A DNA stretch of 61,994 bases, taken from positions 1 to 61,994 of the forward strand of contig CANQVG010000010.1 in the NCBI GenBank assembly GCA_947627235.1, read 5' to 3'. The stretch's first letter is position 1; each line of letters begins with the position of its first letter. The translations under genes and the position numbers were made by a program. The DNA comes from an uncultured Clostridia bacterium. Its GTDB lineage: Bacteria > Bacillota > Clostridia > Oscillospirales > Ruminococcaceae. Shown piece after piece: positions 8,258-16,448 of the stretch. Below the pieces are notes generated by a model. It had not been told where the DNA came from. It did no database searches and worked only from the letters and a program-made list of their open reading frames with translations.

Positions 8258-8947
8258 ATGTCAAAAGGTTTAGTCTACATACTTACGAATCCCTGCCTTG
8301 ACGGGTGGGTAAAAATAGGTATGACCGAGCGCAACGATATAGAAAAAAGGTTACAGGAGCTGAATTCTCCGACCAATCTACCGCTCTCATACAGGTGCTA
8401 CGCTGTTTATGAGGTGGACAACCCGCTCGAAGTTGAAAAACGCATACACAGCATTATAGACAGAATCGACGATTCTCTGCATGCAAGAGAGCAGCTCAAC
8501 AACGGTAAAATTCGCGAAAGGGAGTTTTTCAAGATATCCCCTGAAGCGGCATACGGTGTTTTCAAAGATATAGCCGCTCTGCGCGGAGATGCCGTAAATC
8601 TAAAGCTTTATACTCCTACATTAGGTCAGGCTCAGGAGCAGGAGCTTGCCGAAACAAGAACAAAGCGTTCAAATAATTCCTTCAAACTGCTTGGAATCGG
8701 CGTGGGGGAGGAGATTTCTTTCCTATATGACGACACAATAACCGCAAAGGTGCTTGATAATAAAAACAAGGTCGAATTTGAAGGCGAAAGGTATTCCGTA
8801 ACCGGCTTGGCGTCTAAAATTCTAACGGATAGATTCGGATGGTCTGAGCATCTTAGCGTCAATGGATGGAAGTTTTTCACAAAGGACGGTGTCGCGCTGA
8901 GCGACCTGCGTACAGCCATTGAAAACAGTGATGACGATGAAGCCTGA
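8258..8947 (+). CDS. GIY-YIG-like T5orf172 domain protein with DUF4357-like C-terminus
   Basis: In this 229-residue protein, residues 1-90 match the T5orf172/MUG113 branch of GIY-YIG-like nucleases: GLVYILTNPCLDGWVKIGMT, a conserved RLQELNSPTNLP and YAVYEVDNPLEVEKRIHS, ending REFFKISPEAA. A linker follows. The last 75 residues resemble DUF4357, with small beta-rich segments and SVNGWKFFTKDG near the end. GGAG lies seven bases before the start. Family members occur near restriction and phage-defence genes, but no substrate is established. This gene lies 1.4 kb after the restriction operon and may be the island's last gene. Confidence 0.8.
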   Translation: MSKGLVYILTNPCLDGWVKIGMTERNDIEKRLQELNSPTNLPLSYRCYAVYEVDNPLEVEKRIHSIIDRIDDSLHAREQLNNGKIREREFFKISPEAAYGVFKDIAALRGDAVNLKLYTPTLGQAQEQELAETRTKRSNNSFKLLGIGVGEEISFLYDDTITAKVLDNKNKVEFEGERYSVTGLASKILTDRFGWSEHLSVNGWKFFTKDGVALSDLRTAIENSDDDEA

Positions 8948-9446
8948 GAGATCGGGACACCCGACCGTGCGTGTTTTTCACGAATTTGGTCCGTTTTACC
9001 GCTCGGACAGCGAGATTCTGATACTCGGGAGCTTTCCGTCGGTCAAGAGCCGCGAGCAGGCGTTTTACTATGCCCACCCGCAAAACCGTTTTTGGAGGGT
9101 GCTTGCGGGGAGCTTCGGCGATAGCGTTCCCGAAAGCCTGCCCGAGAAGCAGGCGCTGCTGATGCGGCGCCGAATTGCACTTTGGGACGTGATAGAAAGC
9201 TGCGAAATACGCGGTTCAAGCGACTCCTCAATCAAAAACGCAGTACCTACAGATGTTTCGCGGCTGCTCGCAGAAACTTCGGTAAAGCGGATAATATTAA
9301 ACGGAAAAACAGCCGAGCGACTGTTTTGGAAATTTCATTCGGGTTTGTCGGTTCCCACGGTATCCTTGCCGTCGACAAGCCCCGCTAACGCTTCTTTTAC
9401 GCTTGAAAGACTTATTAAGGAGTGGCGTCCAAAGCTGCTCGTTTAG
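8937..9446 (+). CDS. DNA-deoxyinosine (hypoxanthine) glycosylase, UDG superfamily
   Basis: This is a roughly 169-residue base-excision repair enzyme of UDG family 6. The motif GSFPSVKSREQAFYYAHPQN is followed by RFW, RRRIALWDVIESCEIRGSSD and VKRIILNGKTAERLF. Typical members begin with a GSxPS loop and an N in the ALWDV...S segment, remove deaminated adenine (hypoxanthine) and sometimes uracil, and act in the cytoplasm. The start is uncertain: ATG 8937 overlaps the end of the preceding gene and has no clear ribosome site, while ATG 8931 and TTG 8919 are also in frame. It is followed 18 bp later by a nitroreductase. Confidence 0.85.
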   Translation: MKPERSGHPTVRVFHEFGPFYRSDSEILILGSFPSVKSREQAFYYAHPQNRFWRVLAGSFGDSVPESLPEKQALLMRRRIALWDVIESCEIRGSSDSSIKNAVPTDVSRLLAETSVKRIILNGKTAERLFWKFHSGLSVPTVSLPSTSPANASFTLERLIKEWRPKLLV

Positions 9447-9464
9447 AATTTCGGAGGTGCGATT

Positions 9465-9980
9465 ATGGATTTTTATGAGCTTGCAAAGAAAAGGTATTCG
9501 GTGAGAAGCTTCAGCGAAAGGCGAATAGAACCCGAAAAGCTTGAGCTGATACTCGAAGCCGGCAGAGCGGCTCCCACAGCGAAAAACGGTCAGCCGCAGA
9601 AAATATACGTTTTACAAAGCGATGAGGCGCTTGAAAAGATAAATTCCGTCTGCCGCTGCATTTTCGGCGCGGGGACGGTTCTCGCAGTCGGCTACGACGA
9701 AAACCGCGACTGGAAAAACCCGCTTATGCCGCCCTATCATTCCGGAGAGACCGACGCTGCCATAGTATGTACGCATATGATGCTCGAAGCTGCTGACCTC
9801 GGCATCGGTTCCTGTTGGGTGGGTTTTTTCAGCGCCGACGAGGTTTCAAATGCTCTCGGGCTGCCCGAAAATATACGTGTGACTGCGCTTCTGCCGCTCG
9901 GCTATCCCGCCGCCGACGCCGCTCCTTCGGAGCGCCACGCTATTCGCGCGCAGCTCGGCGATACGGTGGAATATCTGTGA
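9465..9980 (+). CDS. Nitroreductase family FMN-dependent oxidoreductase
   Basis: The 171-residue protein has the nitroreductase fold: YELAKKRYSVRSFSERRIEP with the FMN-phosphate-binding RxSxR-like segment, AAPTAKNGQPQKIYVL, then ADLGIGSCWVGFF and LLPLGYPAADAAPSERH near the end. These are cytoplasmic NAD(P)H-dependent enzymes acting on nitro-aromatics, quinones or flavins; the substrate cannot be told here. A clear GGAGG precedes the ATG. The stop overlaps the GTG start of the following HAD gene, so the two are translationally coupled. Confidence 0.92.
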   Translation: MDFYELAKKRYSVRSFSERRIEPEKLELILEAGRAAPTAKNGQPQKIYVLQSDEALEKINSVCRCIFGAGTVLAVGYDENRDWKNPLMPPYHSGETDAAIVCTHMMLEAADLGIGSCWVGFFSADEVSNALGLPENIRVTALLPLGYPAADAAPSERHAIRAQLGDTVEYL

Positions 9981-10690
9981 GCGCTGGAGCGTCTGTTAAA
10001 TCGGTGGTATTCGATATAGGCGGAACTCTTATGGAATACCGCGATATGCCCTATGTATGGTTTGACTATTACGCCGGGGCCTTTGAACGCCTGAATACAG
10101 AGCTTTCCTTGGGTCTCAGCGACGCTCAGACTGAGCGCTCGCTAAAGGTGCTCAAAGACTACAATCCCGGGATAAACTACCGCGAGGTAGACTATCCTCC
10201 CGAGAAGATTTTCGGCGACGTGACCGCAGGCTGGAACACCGATATTCCCATAAAAGAGATAATAAAGTGTTTTTTCGGCGCAATGAATCTGAAAGCGTTT
10301 ATCTACCCCGAGAGCGTGGAAGTGCTTAAGGAGCTTAAACGGCGCGGTCTGATAATCGGGACTTATACAAACGTCGTCTCGGGTATGCCGGACGAGATGC
10401 ACAAAAGCTATTTTTCGGAGCTTCTGCCCTATTTCGACATATATGTCAGCTCCTGTAGCTGCGGTTTTCGCAAGCCGAATCCGCGCGGACTCGAAGTCAT
10501 CGCGGAAAAATTCCGCCTTTCGCCCGACGAGATGATTTTTGTCGGCGACGAGAAAAAGGACCCCGAGACGGCAAAACGCTTCGGATGCCGCTCGGTTCTC
10601 GTGAACCGCTCCGAAGAGCCGCGCAAATTCGGGCAGGACTTTACCGTTAAGAGTCTTACGGAGCTTTTGGACGGAAAAATTATTTCGTGA
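9977..10690 (+). CDS. HAD superfamily hydrolase (phosphatase)
   Basis: The 237-residue protein starts at GTG 9977, sharing four bases (GTGA) with the nitroreductase stop. GGTGGA lies six bases upstream. HAD motifs are present in order: VVFDIGGTLMEY (nucleophile Asp), GTYTNVVSG (motif II Thr), FRKPNPRGLEVI (Lys) and IFVGDEKKDPETAKRFG (motif IV acidic pair). The helical cap between motifs I and II contains YNPGINYREVDYPPEKIFGD. It belongs to subfamily I with a C1 cap and probably dephosphorylates a small sugar or nucleotide phosphate; the substrate is not predictable. Confidence 0.9.
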   Translation: MSAGASVKSVVFDIGGTLMEYRDMPYVWFDYYAGAFERLNTELSLGLSDAQTERSLKVLKDYNPGINYREVDYPPEKIFGDVTAGWNTDIPIKEIIKCFFGAMNLKAFIYPESVEVLKELKRRGLIIGTYTNVVSGMPDEMHKSYFSELLPYFDIYVSSCSCGFRKPNPRGLEVIAEKFRLSPDEMIFVGDEKKDPETAKRFGCRSVLVNRSEEPRKFGQDFTVKSLTELLDGKIIS

Positions 10691-10748
10691 CGCAATTTTT
10701 TGCCCGCTTTGTGCGTATTACAGATAAAAGTATCGGGAAGTGATGTTT

Positions 10749-11648
10749 ATGAAAAGAATAATTGCCGCGACAGTGATAATGTCGCTGATTCTGTGCGGCT
10801 GTAGGGTAGGACCGAGAGAGGGCGCCGATATCCTTTCTTCTGGGGATATTTCCGAGCCGATTACCTCAGTCGCCGATACGCAGACCGAGCCTGCTGCCGA
10901 GTCCGAAATAGATGAGATATTGCCGTCCGCCGAGCCGGAAACAACTTCCGCTCCGGACGAAGCGCCGACTGAGACCGAAGCTCCGCCGGTGACCTCCGTT
11001 CAAACAGAAGCCACCGAGGAGACTTCCTTGGTTTTTAATTCGGAGGACTATGAAATCGAATATTATGAGACGGCGAAGATACTTTACTCCACCATTTCGC
11101 TGAACGTGCGGTCGGGTCCGTCGGTCGACTACGGGTCGATAGGCGCGCTTTACGAGGGACAGAAGGTCAACGCCGTGGGATACGTCGGCAGAACAGGATG
11201 GTACCTGATAGAGTACCGCGACGATTACGGCTTTGTCAGCGGCTACTATATGGCCGACGAAGACCCGAATCCGCCCGAGGAGCAGACAAAGACTCCAGAA
11301 GAGGAATTCGGTCAGCCTGACCCGCTCGACCACGCCGCGCAGAGTACTATTATCAGCGACTTTGCCGCCCTGATAGGCGTGGACGCAGATTCTGTGGTGC
11401 TCGCGAAATACTACGGCAGTTTTGATTCGGGCGAGGTGGTGCTGCTATACTCCACCGAGCTTGGGTATACCTGTGATATGAAAAACTTCAGCGTCGCGGG
11501 ATATGACTTCGAGCTTTCGAGCGGAGGCTACAGCATAGATCTTCACACCTCCGACGGCAGGTTTACCGACATTTCCGAGGCGTATGAAAACGGGCTTCTA
11601 AGCGAGCGCGATATAGCGGCAATTCATTATTACGGAGAAAACTTCTGA
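10749..11648 (+). CDS. Lipoprotein with bacterial SH3 domain
   Basis: This 299-residue secreted lipoprotein opens with MKRIIAATVIMSLILCGC, a signal peptide ending in a lipobox. About 80 residues rich in Glu, Thr, Ser and Pro follow as a wall-spanning linker. An SH3b domain comes next (TISLNVRSGPSVDYGSIGAL, then VGYVGRTGWYLIEYRDDYG and FVSGYY). The last 110 residues are an uncharacterised acidic domain. SH3b domains commonly bind peptidoglycan, so a cell-surface role is likely. ATG 10749 is chosen because GGGAAG lies eight bases upstream; GTG and ATG codons just before are also in frame. Confidence 0.85.
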   Translation: MKRIIAATVIMSLILCGCRVGPREGADILSSGDISEPITSVADTQTEPAAESEIDEILPSAEPETTSAPDEAPTETEAPPVTSVQTEATEETSLVFNSEDYEIEYYETAKILYSTISLNVRSGPSVDYGSIGALYEGQKVNAVGYVGRTGWYLIEYRDDYGFVSGYYMADEDPNPPEEQTKTPEEEFGQPDPLDHAAQSTIISDFAALIGVDADSVVLAKYYGSFDSGEVVLLYSTELGYTCDMKNFSVAGYDFELSSGGYSIDLHTSDGRFTDISEAYENGLLSERDIAAIHYYGENF

Positions 11649-11664
11649 GCGGGGCGGTGAGGGC

Positions 11665-12075
11665 TTGATTTTGGCTGATGAGCTTGCAAAACGCATCTTT
11701 GAGCTTCCGACGCTGCCGTATTACTTTGAAAGCGGCGGTCTGAAACGGTACGCCTATCTTGGCGGAGGAGAGTCGGAGGCTGCCGACAGGATGTTTCTTA
11801 ATTACGTCCACAAAGCGGCGTTTCTGAGGCTTTGCGCCCTATATGCCGACGGCGTCTCCGAAGCCGCCCGCAGGGAGATATCCTCGGTTATGAAAAAGCT
11901 TGTAAACGGCTGCAATAGTCGATTGAGAGGATTTTTCACCGAGAGTGAGCAGGAGCAATACATAAGAAGTCTTTCTCAGACGGAGCTTGAGCAGATTTCG
12001 GAGCAGGCGCAAATGTACGGCTTTTGCCTCGGCGTGATGAAAAGCCGCGCCAAAAAGCGCGTGGAAAAGCAATAA
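11665..12075 (+). CDS. Conserved small protein of unknown function
   Basis: I do not recognise this 136-residue, mostly helical, soluble protein. It has no signal peptide or membrane segment. A Tyr-rich N-terminus (LPTLPYYFESGGLKRYAYLG) is followed by charged helices ending GFCLGVMKSRAKKRVEKQ. The proposed start is TTG 11665 with GGTGAGG upstream; TTG 11671 is an alternative. It lies 16 bases after the SH3 lipoprotein, in the same transcript, and ends just before a strong terminator. Confidence 0.65.
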   Translation: MILADELAKRIFELPTLPYYFESGGLKRYAYLGGGESEAADRMFLNYVHKAAFLRLCALYADGVSEAARREISSVMKKLVNGCNSRLRGFFTESEQEQYIRSLSQTELEQISEQAQMYGFCLGVMKSRAKKRVEKQ

Positions 12076-12078
12076 AAA

Positions 12079-12105
12079 GCAGACGGAATTTTCCGTCTGC
12101 CTTTG
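12079..12105. terminator. Bidirectional intrinsic terminator between convergent genes
   Basis: A perfect 10-bp stem (GCAGACGGAA with TTCCGTCTGC) and a two-base loop are flanked by CTTTGTTTT on the plus side and by a T-rich tract on the minus side. It separates the plus-strand lipoprotein unit from the minus-strand ABC exporter. Confidence 0.85.
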
Positions 12106-12116
12106 TTTTATGCGGA

Positions 12117-14111
12117 TTATTTGTCCACCAACTGCAAATCGTACAGCTTTTTATAAAGTCCGTTTTGTTTCAGAAGCTCCTGATGAGTGCCGCTCTCGTG
12201 TATCTTTCCGTGGTGCATAACGATTATCTTGTCAGCGTGTTGAATCGTCGAGAGTCTGTGCGCGACCATTATCGTGGTTCTGCCCTCCATCAGTTTTTCA
12301 AGAGCCTCGGTTATGAGTCCCTCCGTCTCGGTGTCAATATTGGCGGTCGCCTCGTCAAGGACGAGTATTGAGGGCTTGTGAGCGAGGGTTCTTGCGAAGC
12401 TTATCAACTGGCGCTGTCCCGCAGAAAGAGTGGAGCCGCGCTCTGTTACGGCTGCGTCATACTGCCGCGGCATTTTTTCTATGAATGTGCTTGCGCGGAC
12501 GGTCTCGGCGGCTTTTTTCACGTCGTCGATGCTTATATCGTCGCTGCCGAGCGAGATGTTAGACTTTATGTCGCCGGTAAACAGGAAAACGTCCTGCTGA
12601 ACCTGACCTATAGCGCCGCGAAGAACGTCGGTGTCGATGTCCTTGATGTTTATGCCGTCGATGAGGATTTCACCCTTTTGAATGTCAAAATACCTGCCGA
12701 TGAGGTTGAGTATCGAGGTCTTGCCCGCTCCGGTCGCGCCGACGAACGCCACCTTTTCACCGGGGTTTATCGTAAAGCTCACGTCTTTGAGGATGTAGTC
12801 GTCGTTTTCGTAGGCGAACCACACGTTTTTAAACTCTATCCTGCCTGTCATCGGCGGAACGACGGGGTTCTCGGGGTTGACGATATCGGGCTTTACGTCG
12901 AGAACCGAGAAGACCTTTTCTGCGGACGCGAGTGAAGACTGGAGCGTTCCGAACTGCTCTGCAAGTTCCTGAATCGGTTCAAAGAAGCTGCCGATGTAGC
13001 TTATGAAGATGAATAGTGTTCCGAGTGATATTCTTCCGCTGAGGACAAACCAAGCACCGACCGCTATGACGATAACCTTTGCGATTATCGAGACCATAAA
13101 TATCGACGGGCGGAAGATGGCGAATATCATCATTTCGCGCCAGCTCGCCTTATACAGTTCGGAGGATTTCTTTTCAAATTCACTGTATTTTTCCTTTTCG
13201 CGGGCGAAAATCTGTATCAGTCTCATACCAGAGATGTGTTCCGAAAGAAATGTGTTGAGCTCGGTTATTTTATTTCTCGTCAGTTGATATGCTTTTCGCG
13301 ATACATAGCGGAAGTAGAAAGTCAGCACCGCTACTACGGGAAGAAGCGCGAACGAAACAAGGGTCATTCCCGGACTGCGCGCGAGCATTATAGCGGCGTA
13401 ACCGAAAATCATAACCACGTTTCTGAAAAGCCGCACCAAAATCGTCGTGAAAAGCTCGTTTATCGACTCGGTATCGTTTGAGACTCGGGTTACGAGCTTG
13501 CCGACGGGAGTCGTGTTGAAGAAATTGAGCGAAAGGCTCTGAATGTGTGAAAACACCTGTTCGCGCATCGAGTAGATGATGTTCTGACCCATTTTCTGCA
13601 AAAGCCATGTGTCCGCCCAGTTGAGAATAAATCCCGCGATTAGAGCCGAAAGATAAACGATTGCAGCGCGGAAGATACCGCCGAAATCGGAGCGCCGAAG
13701 TGATTTGAGCTGCGCGCGTTCAAGAGGGATTCCCGAGGAATTTGAGTCTATAAAGCCCTTTACGACCTCCGGCTCGGCGTCGATAAGCGAGACGGTTTCT
13801 GAGGCGGTCAGCCTTTCCGCCATATAGTATTCGTCTTCATACAGCAGGAGCTGATAGTATTTCGGCTCGTCTGAGCTAAGTTCCTCCTCCGAAAGCTCTC
13901 CGTAGCAGCGTTCGAGACGGGTGCCGTTATACACAGACTCCCCGACGTCGCTTACGGTGTAGGGCTGATAGTAGCCGTTGATGTAGTCGTCTATCGCGTC
14001 GCCGATGATAATGGGACGGTAAAGCTCTATGACGATTATCAGCAGCACAAGAAATGTAGCCGCCGCCATTACCCATTTATGGGGCTTGAGGTATCCTAAA
14101 AGCCGTCTCAT
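12117..14111 (-). CDS. ABC exporter half-transporter, catalytic-site subunit (BmrD-like)
   Basis: The 664-residue protein fuses a six-helix export permease to an ATPase. The first helix (KWVMAAATFLVLLIIVIELY) is followed by a roughly 115-residue extracellular insertion before helix two, as in the BmrD/LmrD side of heterodimeric exporters. The ATPase has GATGAGKTS (Walker A), VQQDVFLF (Q-loop), LSAGQRQLISFARTL (signature) and ILVLDEATANIDT, with a canonical catalytic Glu and then MVAHRLSTI (H-loop). It lies downstream of, and overlaps by four bases, the gene for a partner with a degenerate Walker B. Together they should form a heterodimeric multidrug or lipid/peptide exporter. Confidence 0.9.
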   Translation of the reverse strand: MRRLLGYLKPHKWVMAAATFLVLLIIVIELYRPIIIGDAIDDYINGYYQPYTVSDVGESVYNGTRLERCYGELSEEELSSDEPKYYQLLLYEDEYYMAERLTASETVSLIDAEPEVVKGFIDSNSSGIPLERAQLKSLRRSDFGGIFRAAIVYLSALIAGFILNWADTWLLQKMGQNIIYSMREQVFSHIQSLSLNFFNTTPVGKLVTRVSNDTESINELFTTILVRLFRNVVMIFGYAAIMLARSPGMTLVSFALLPVVAVLTFYFRYVSRKAYQLTRNKITELNTFLSEHISGMRLIQIFAREKEKYSEFEKKSSELYKASWREMMIFAIFRPSIFMVSIIAKVIVIAVGAWFVLSGRISLGTLFIFISYIGSFFEPIQELAEQFGTLQSSLASAEKVFSVLDVKPDIVNPENPVVPPMTGRIEFKNVWFAYENDDYILKDVSFTINPGEKVAFVGATGAGKTSILNLIGRYFDIQKGEILIDGINIKDIDTDVLRGAIGQVQQDVFLFTGDIKSNISLGSDDISIDDVKKAAETVRASTFIEKMPRQYDAAVTERGSTLSAGQRQLISFARTLAHKPSILVLDEATANIDTETEGLITEALEKLMEGRTTIMVAHRLSTIQHADKIIVMHHGKIHESGTHQELLKQNGLYKKLYDLQLVDK

Positions 14112-15910
14112 ACCTCCGCCTCCTTTCTGCCGAAGTCCGCAATGTCGCGTGCAAGCGCCGCTTTCTGCTCGCCGACGGCAGCTTCAAGCTGCTGCTTTTC
14201 AAACATTTCCTTGTAGATTCCGCCTTTTTCCATCAGCTCACGGTGGCTTCCTATTTCGGCAGCCTGCCCGTCCTCGAGCACCATAATAACGTCCGCCGCC
14301 TGAATCGTCGAGACGCGGTGGGCAATTATGATTGTCGTCTTGCCGTCGCGGTTTTTCTTTAGGTTCTTGAGGATATGCTCCTCGGTGTCGGTGTCGACGG
14401 CGGAGAGAGCGTCGTCCAAAATGAGTATCGGGGCGTCCTTTATGAGCGCGCGGGCAATCGAGCTGCGCTGCTTCTGTCCGCCCGAAAGCGTGACCCCGCG
14501 CTCTCCGACCACCGTCTCATAGCCGTCGGGGAACTCGATGATATTGTCGTGGATACATGCCGCTCTGGAAGCCTCTACAATGCGCTCCATACTCTTTTCA
14601 TGCGTACCGAAGGCGATATTTGAGCTGAGCGTGTCGGAAAACAGGAAGTTGTCCTGAGGCACATAAGCGATATTTTCGCGCAGAGTGTGCAGAGGAATGG
14701 TGTTTATATCCTTGCCGTCGAAGAAAATCATTCCCGGCTTGGTATTGTAAAGATGCAAAAGCAGGTTCACAAGCGTTGATTTGCCGTTGCCGGTTCTGCC
14801 GATAATCGCAAGAGTGGTTCCGGCGGGGACTTCGAGGCAGATGTCGCGCAGCGTAGGTTCGCTCATACCTTTATGTATAAATGTGAGGTGGTTAAAGGTG
14901 ATGTTTCCCTGAAGCGCCGGCACAGGGCGGACATCGTCGGTGTCAGCGACCTCCGGCATATCCTCGAAGACTTCCTGAATCCTCTTGGCAGAGGCGAAGC
15001 CTTGGGAGAACATATTTATCGCGTCGCCGCAGGCAATCATCGGCCAGACGAGCATTCCCACATACTGGTTAAACGCTACAAACCGTCCGAGAGTGATATC
15101 TCCGACTATGGCAAGATATCCTCCGTATATAAGGGTAATCAGGCTGCTCAGACCGATTATGACGGTAAGAAGCGGGTTGACTACGGCAGAAAGTCTCACA
15201 ACGTCGAGGTTTTTGTCCATAGCGTTGCGGTTGGACTTGGCAAACTGTCCGAGCTGGTAGCGCTCTCTGACAAAGGCTTTTATTACCCTTATTCCCGAGA
15301 AGCTCTCCTGAGTGAAGTCGGTCAGATCCGAAACGGCGTCCTGACGGCGGCGGTATCTTGTATGCATTACTTTTCCGTAGTAAATTTCGCCCACCATTAT
15401 AATAAGCATCGGCACAAGGGTCATAAGGGTCAGCTTTACATTTACATAAATCATCATCCTTACTATAACCATTACCGCCATAACCGTAGCGTCGAAGATG
15501 CTGATTATCGCGGGACCGATAGACATTCTCACCGAGTTGAGGTCAGAGGTAAATCGGGTCATCAAATCGCCGGTCTTGTGCTCGTTGTAATATTCTACGT
15601 CCTGAGTCTCGAGGTGTTCAAACATATCGTCGCGTATCTCTTTTTCGATTGAACGCGCCGCTCCGAATATAAAATATCTCCAGAAAAATCTGCCGACGGC
15701 AAGAGTAGCGCCGAGGGCAAGCATCACTGCGAGGGCGCCCATTACCCCGTGCATATCCATTGTGCGGTCTGTGAGACCGTCGGTGATATCACCGGTGATG
15801 CTTGGAATGAACAGATTGGCAAAATCAACGATGAACAGCGTGATTATGCCTAAAATGTACTGCCATTTATGCCGCTTGACATATAACATCAAAAATCCGA
15901 ACGGCGACAC
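14108..15910 (-). CDS. ABC exporter half-transporter with degenerate ATP site (BmrC-like)
   Basis: The 600-residue permease-ATPase fusion has six membrane helices in about residues 15-310, GRTGNGKSTL (Walker A), VPQDNFLFSDTL (Q-loop), LSGGQKQRSSIARAL (signature) and ILILDDALSAVDTDTEE. The residue after the Walker B Asp is Asp instead of the catalytic Glu, marking the non-hydrolysing site of heterodimeric exporters such as BmrCD or LmrCD. GTG 15910 is the preferred start because GGAG lies seven bases upstream; ATG 15916 and ATG 15940 are in frame. The open frame extends further upstream, but that stretch covers the promoter. Confidence 0.88.
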   Translation of the reverse strand: MSPFGFLMLYVKRHKWQYILGIITLFIVDFANLFIPSITGDITDGLTDRTMDMHGVMGALAVMLALGATLAVGRFFWRYFIFGAARSIEKEIRDDMFEHLETQDVEYYNEHKTGDLMTRFTSDLNSVRMSIGPAIISIFDATVMAVMVIVRMMIYVNVKLTLMTLVPMLIIMVGEIYYGKVMHTRYRRRQDAVSDLTDFTQESFSGIRVIKAFVRERYQLGQFAKSNRNAMDKNLDVVRLSAVVNPLLTVIIGLSSLITLIYGGYLAIVGDITLGRFVAFNQYVGMLVWPMIACGDAINMFSQGFASAKRIQEVFEDMPEVADTDDVRPVPALQGNITFNHLTFIHKGMSEPTLRDICLEVPAGTTLAIIGRTGNGKSTLVNLLLHLYNTKPGMIFFDGKDINTIPLHTLRENIAYVPQDNFLFSDTLSSNIAFGTHEKSMERIVEASRAACIHDNIIEFPDGYETVVGERGVTLSGGQKQRSSIARALIKDAPILILDDALSAVDTDTEEHILKNLKKNRDGKTTIIIAHRVSTIQAADVIMVLEDGQAAEIGSHRELMEKGGIYKEMFEKQQLEAAVGEQKAALARDIADFGRKEAEV

Positions 15911-15961
15911 ATTCATTCTCCTTTCAAACTGCTTTTTCATGTTCTTTTCAAAGGTCTCACT

Positions 15962-15990
15962 ATTATAATGCCTTTTTCCCGATTTTGCAA
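15962..15990 (-). promoter_or_regulatory. Promoter of the ABC exporter operon
   Basis: On the minus strand TTGCAA (15990-15985), a 17-base spacer and a perfect TATAAT (15967-15962) lie about 50 bases before the first exporter gene. Confidence 0.8.
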
Positions 15991-16324
15991 TAGTAAAACG
16001 GAAATTATTTATTCCGGTGCGCCACACAAAAACATCCGTTGCAAAAGTATGCAAAAATGCTTGTATAATTGCATAATATACCGTATAAATGTATATAGCG
16101 TACTTGGAGTGAGGACAAATGTGCTTGCTGTGCGCTCTCGGGCCGAAAAAGAGGTCGGCCATTCGGATAGGTCAAACAGTTTGATAAAATACGCAAGACA
16201 ATCCTTTGAGATAATGATTAGTCAATAGCAACTAATTTCAGGCAAAAAAATTATTTATATTGCTGTTTACGGCGGGCAATTTTATAAAAAATCAGTGCAA
16301 AATCCCGAAATCGCGAAAAATCTA
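15991..16324. other. Intergenic region without a convincing gene
   Basis: This AT-rich spacer separates the divergent exporter and oligopeptide importer operons. I see a plus-strand TATAAT at 16064 with a poorly spaced -35, a possible 21-codon frame at 16119-16184 preceded by GTGAGGAC, and a small GGCCGA/TCGGCC hairpin near 16142-16160. None is strong enough to call as a gene. Confidence 0.5.
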
Positions 16325-16353
16325 TTGACAAAACTTCAGTAAATGTATTATTA
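16325..16353 (+). promoter_or_regulatory. Probable promoter of the oligopeptide importer operon
   Basis: TTGACA at 16325-16330 is followed by an AT-rich -10 region. TATTAT (16346) gives a 15-base spacer and TTATTA (16348) gives 17. The leader of about 90 bases ends in AAAGGAGG before the binding-protein gene. Confidence 0.65.
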
Positions 16354-16448
16354 TTCATTTAAGCTTATGATGCCCCGAAGTATCGGTTATTCACTAAGCG
16401 TTCACACAAACGGCATTTGCCGTAATCCTAAAAGGAGGCAATTTTTAC

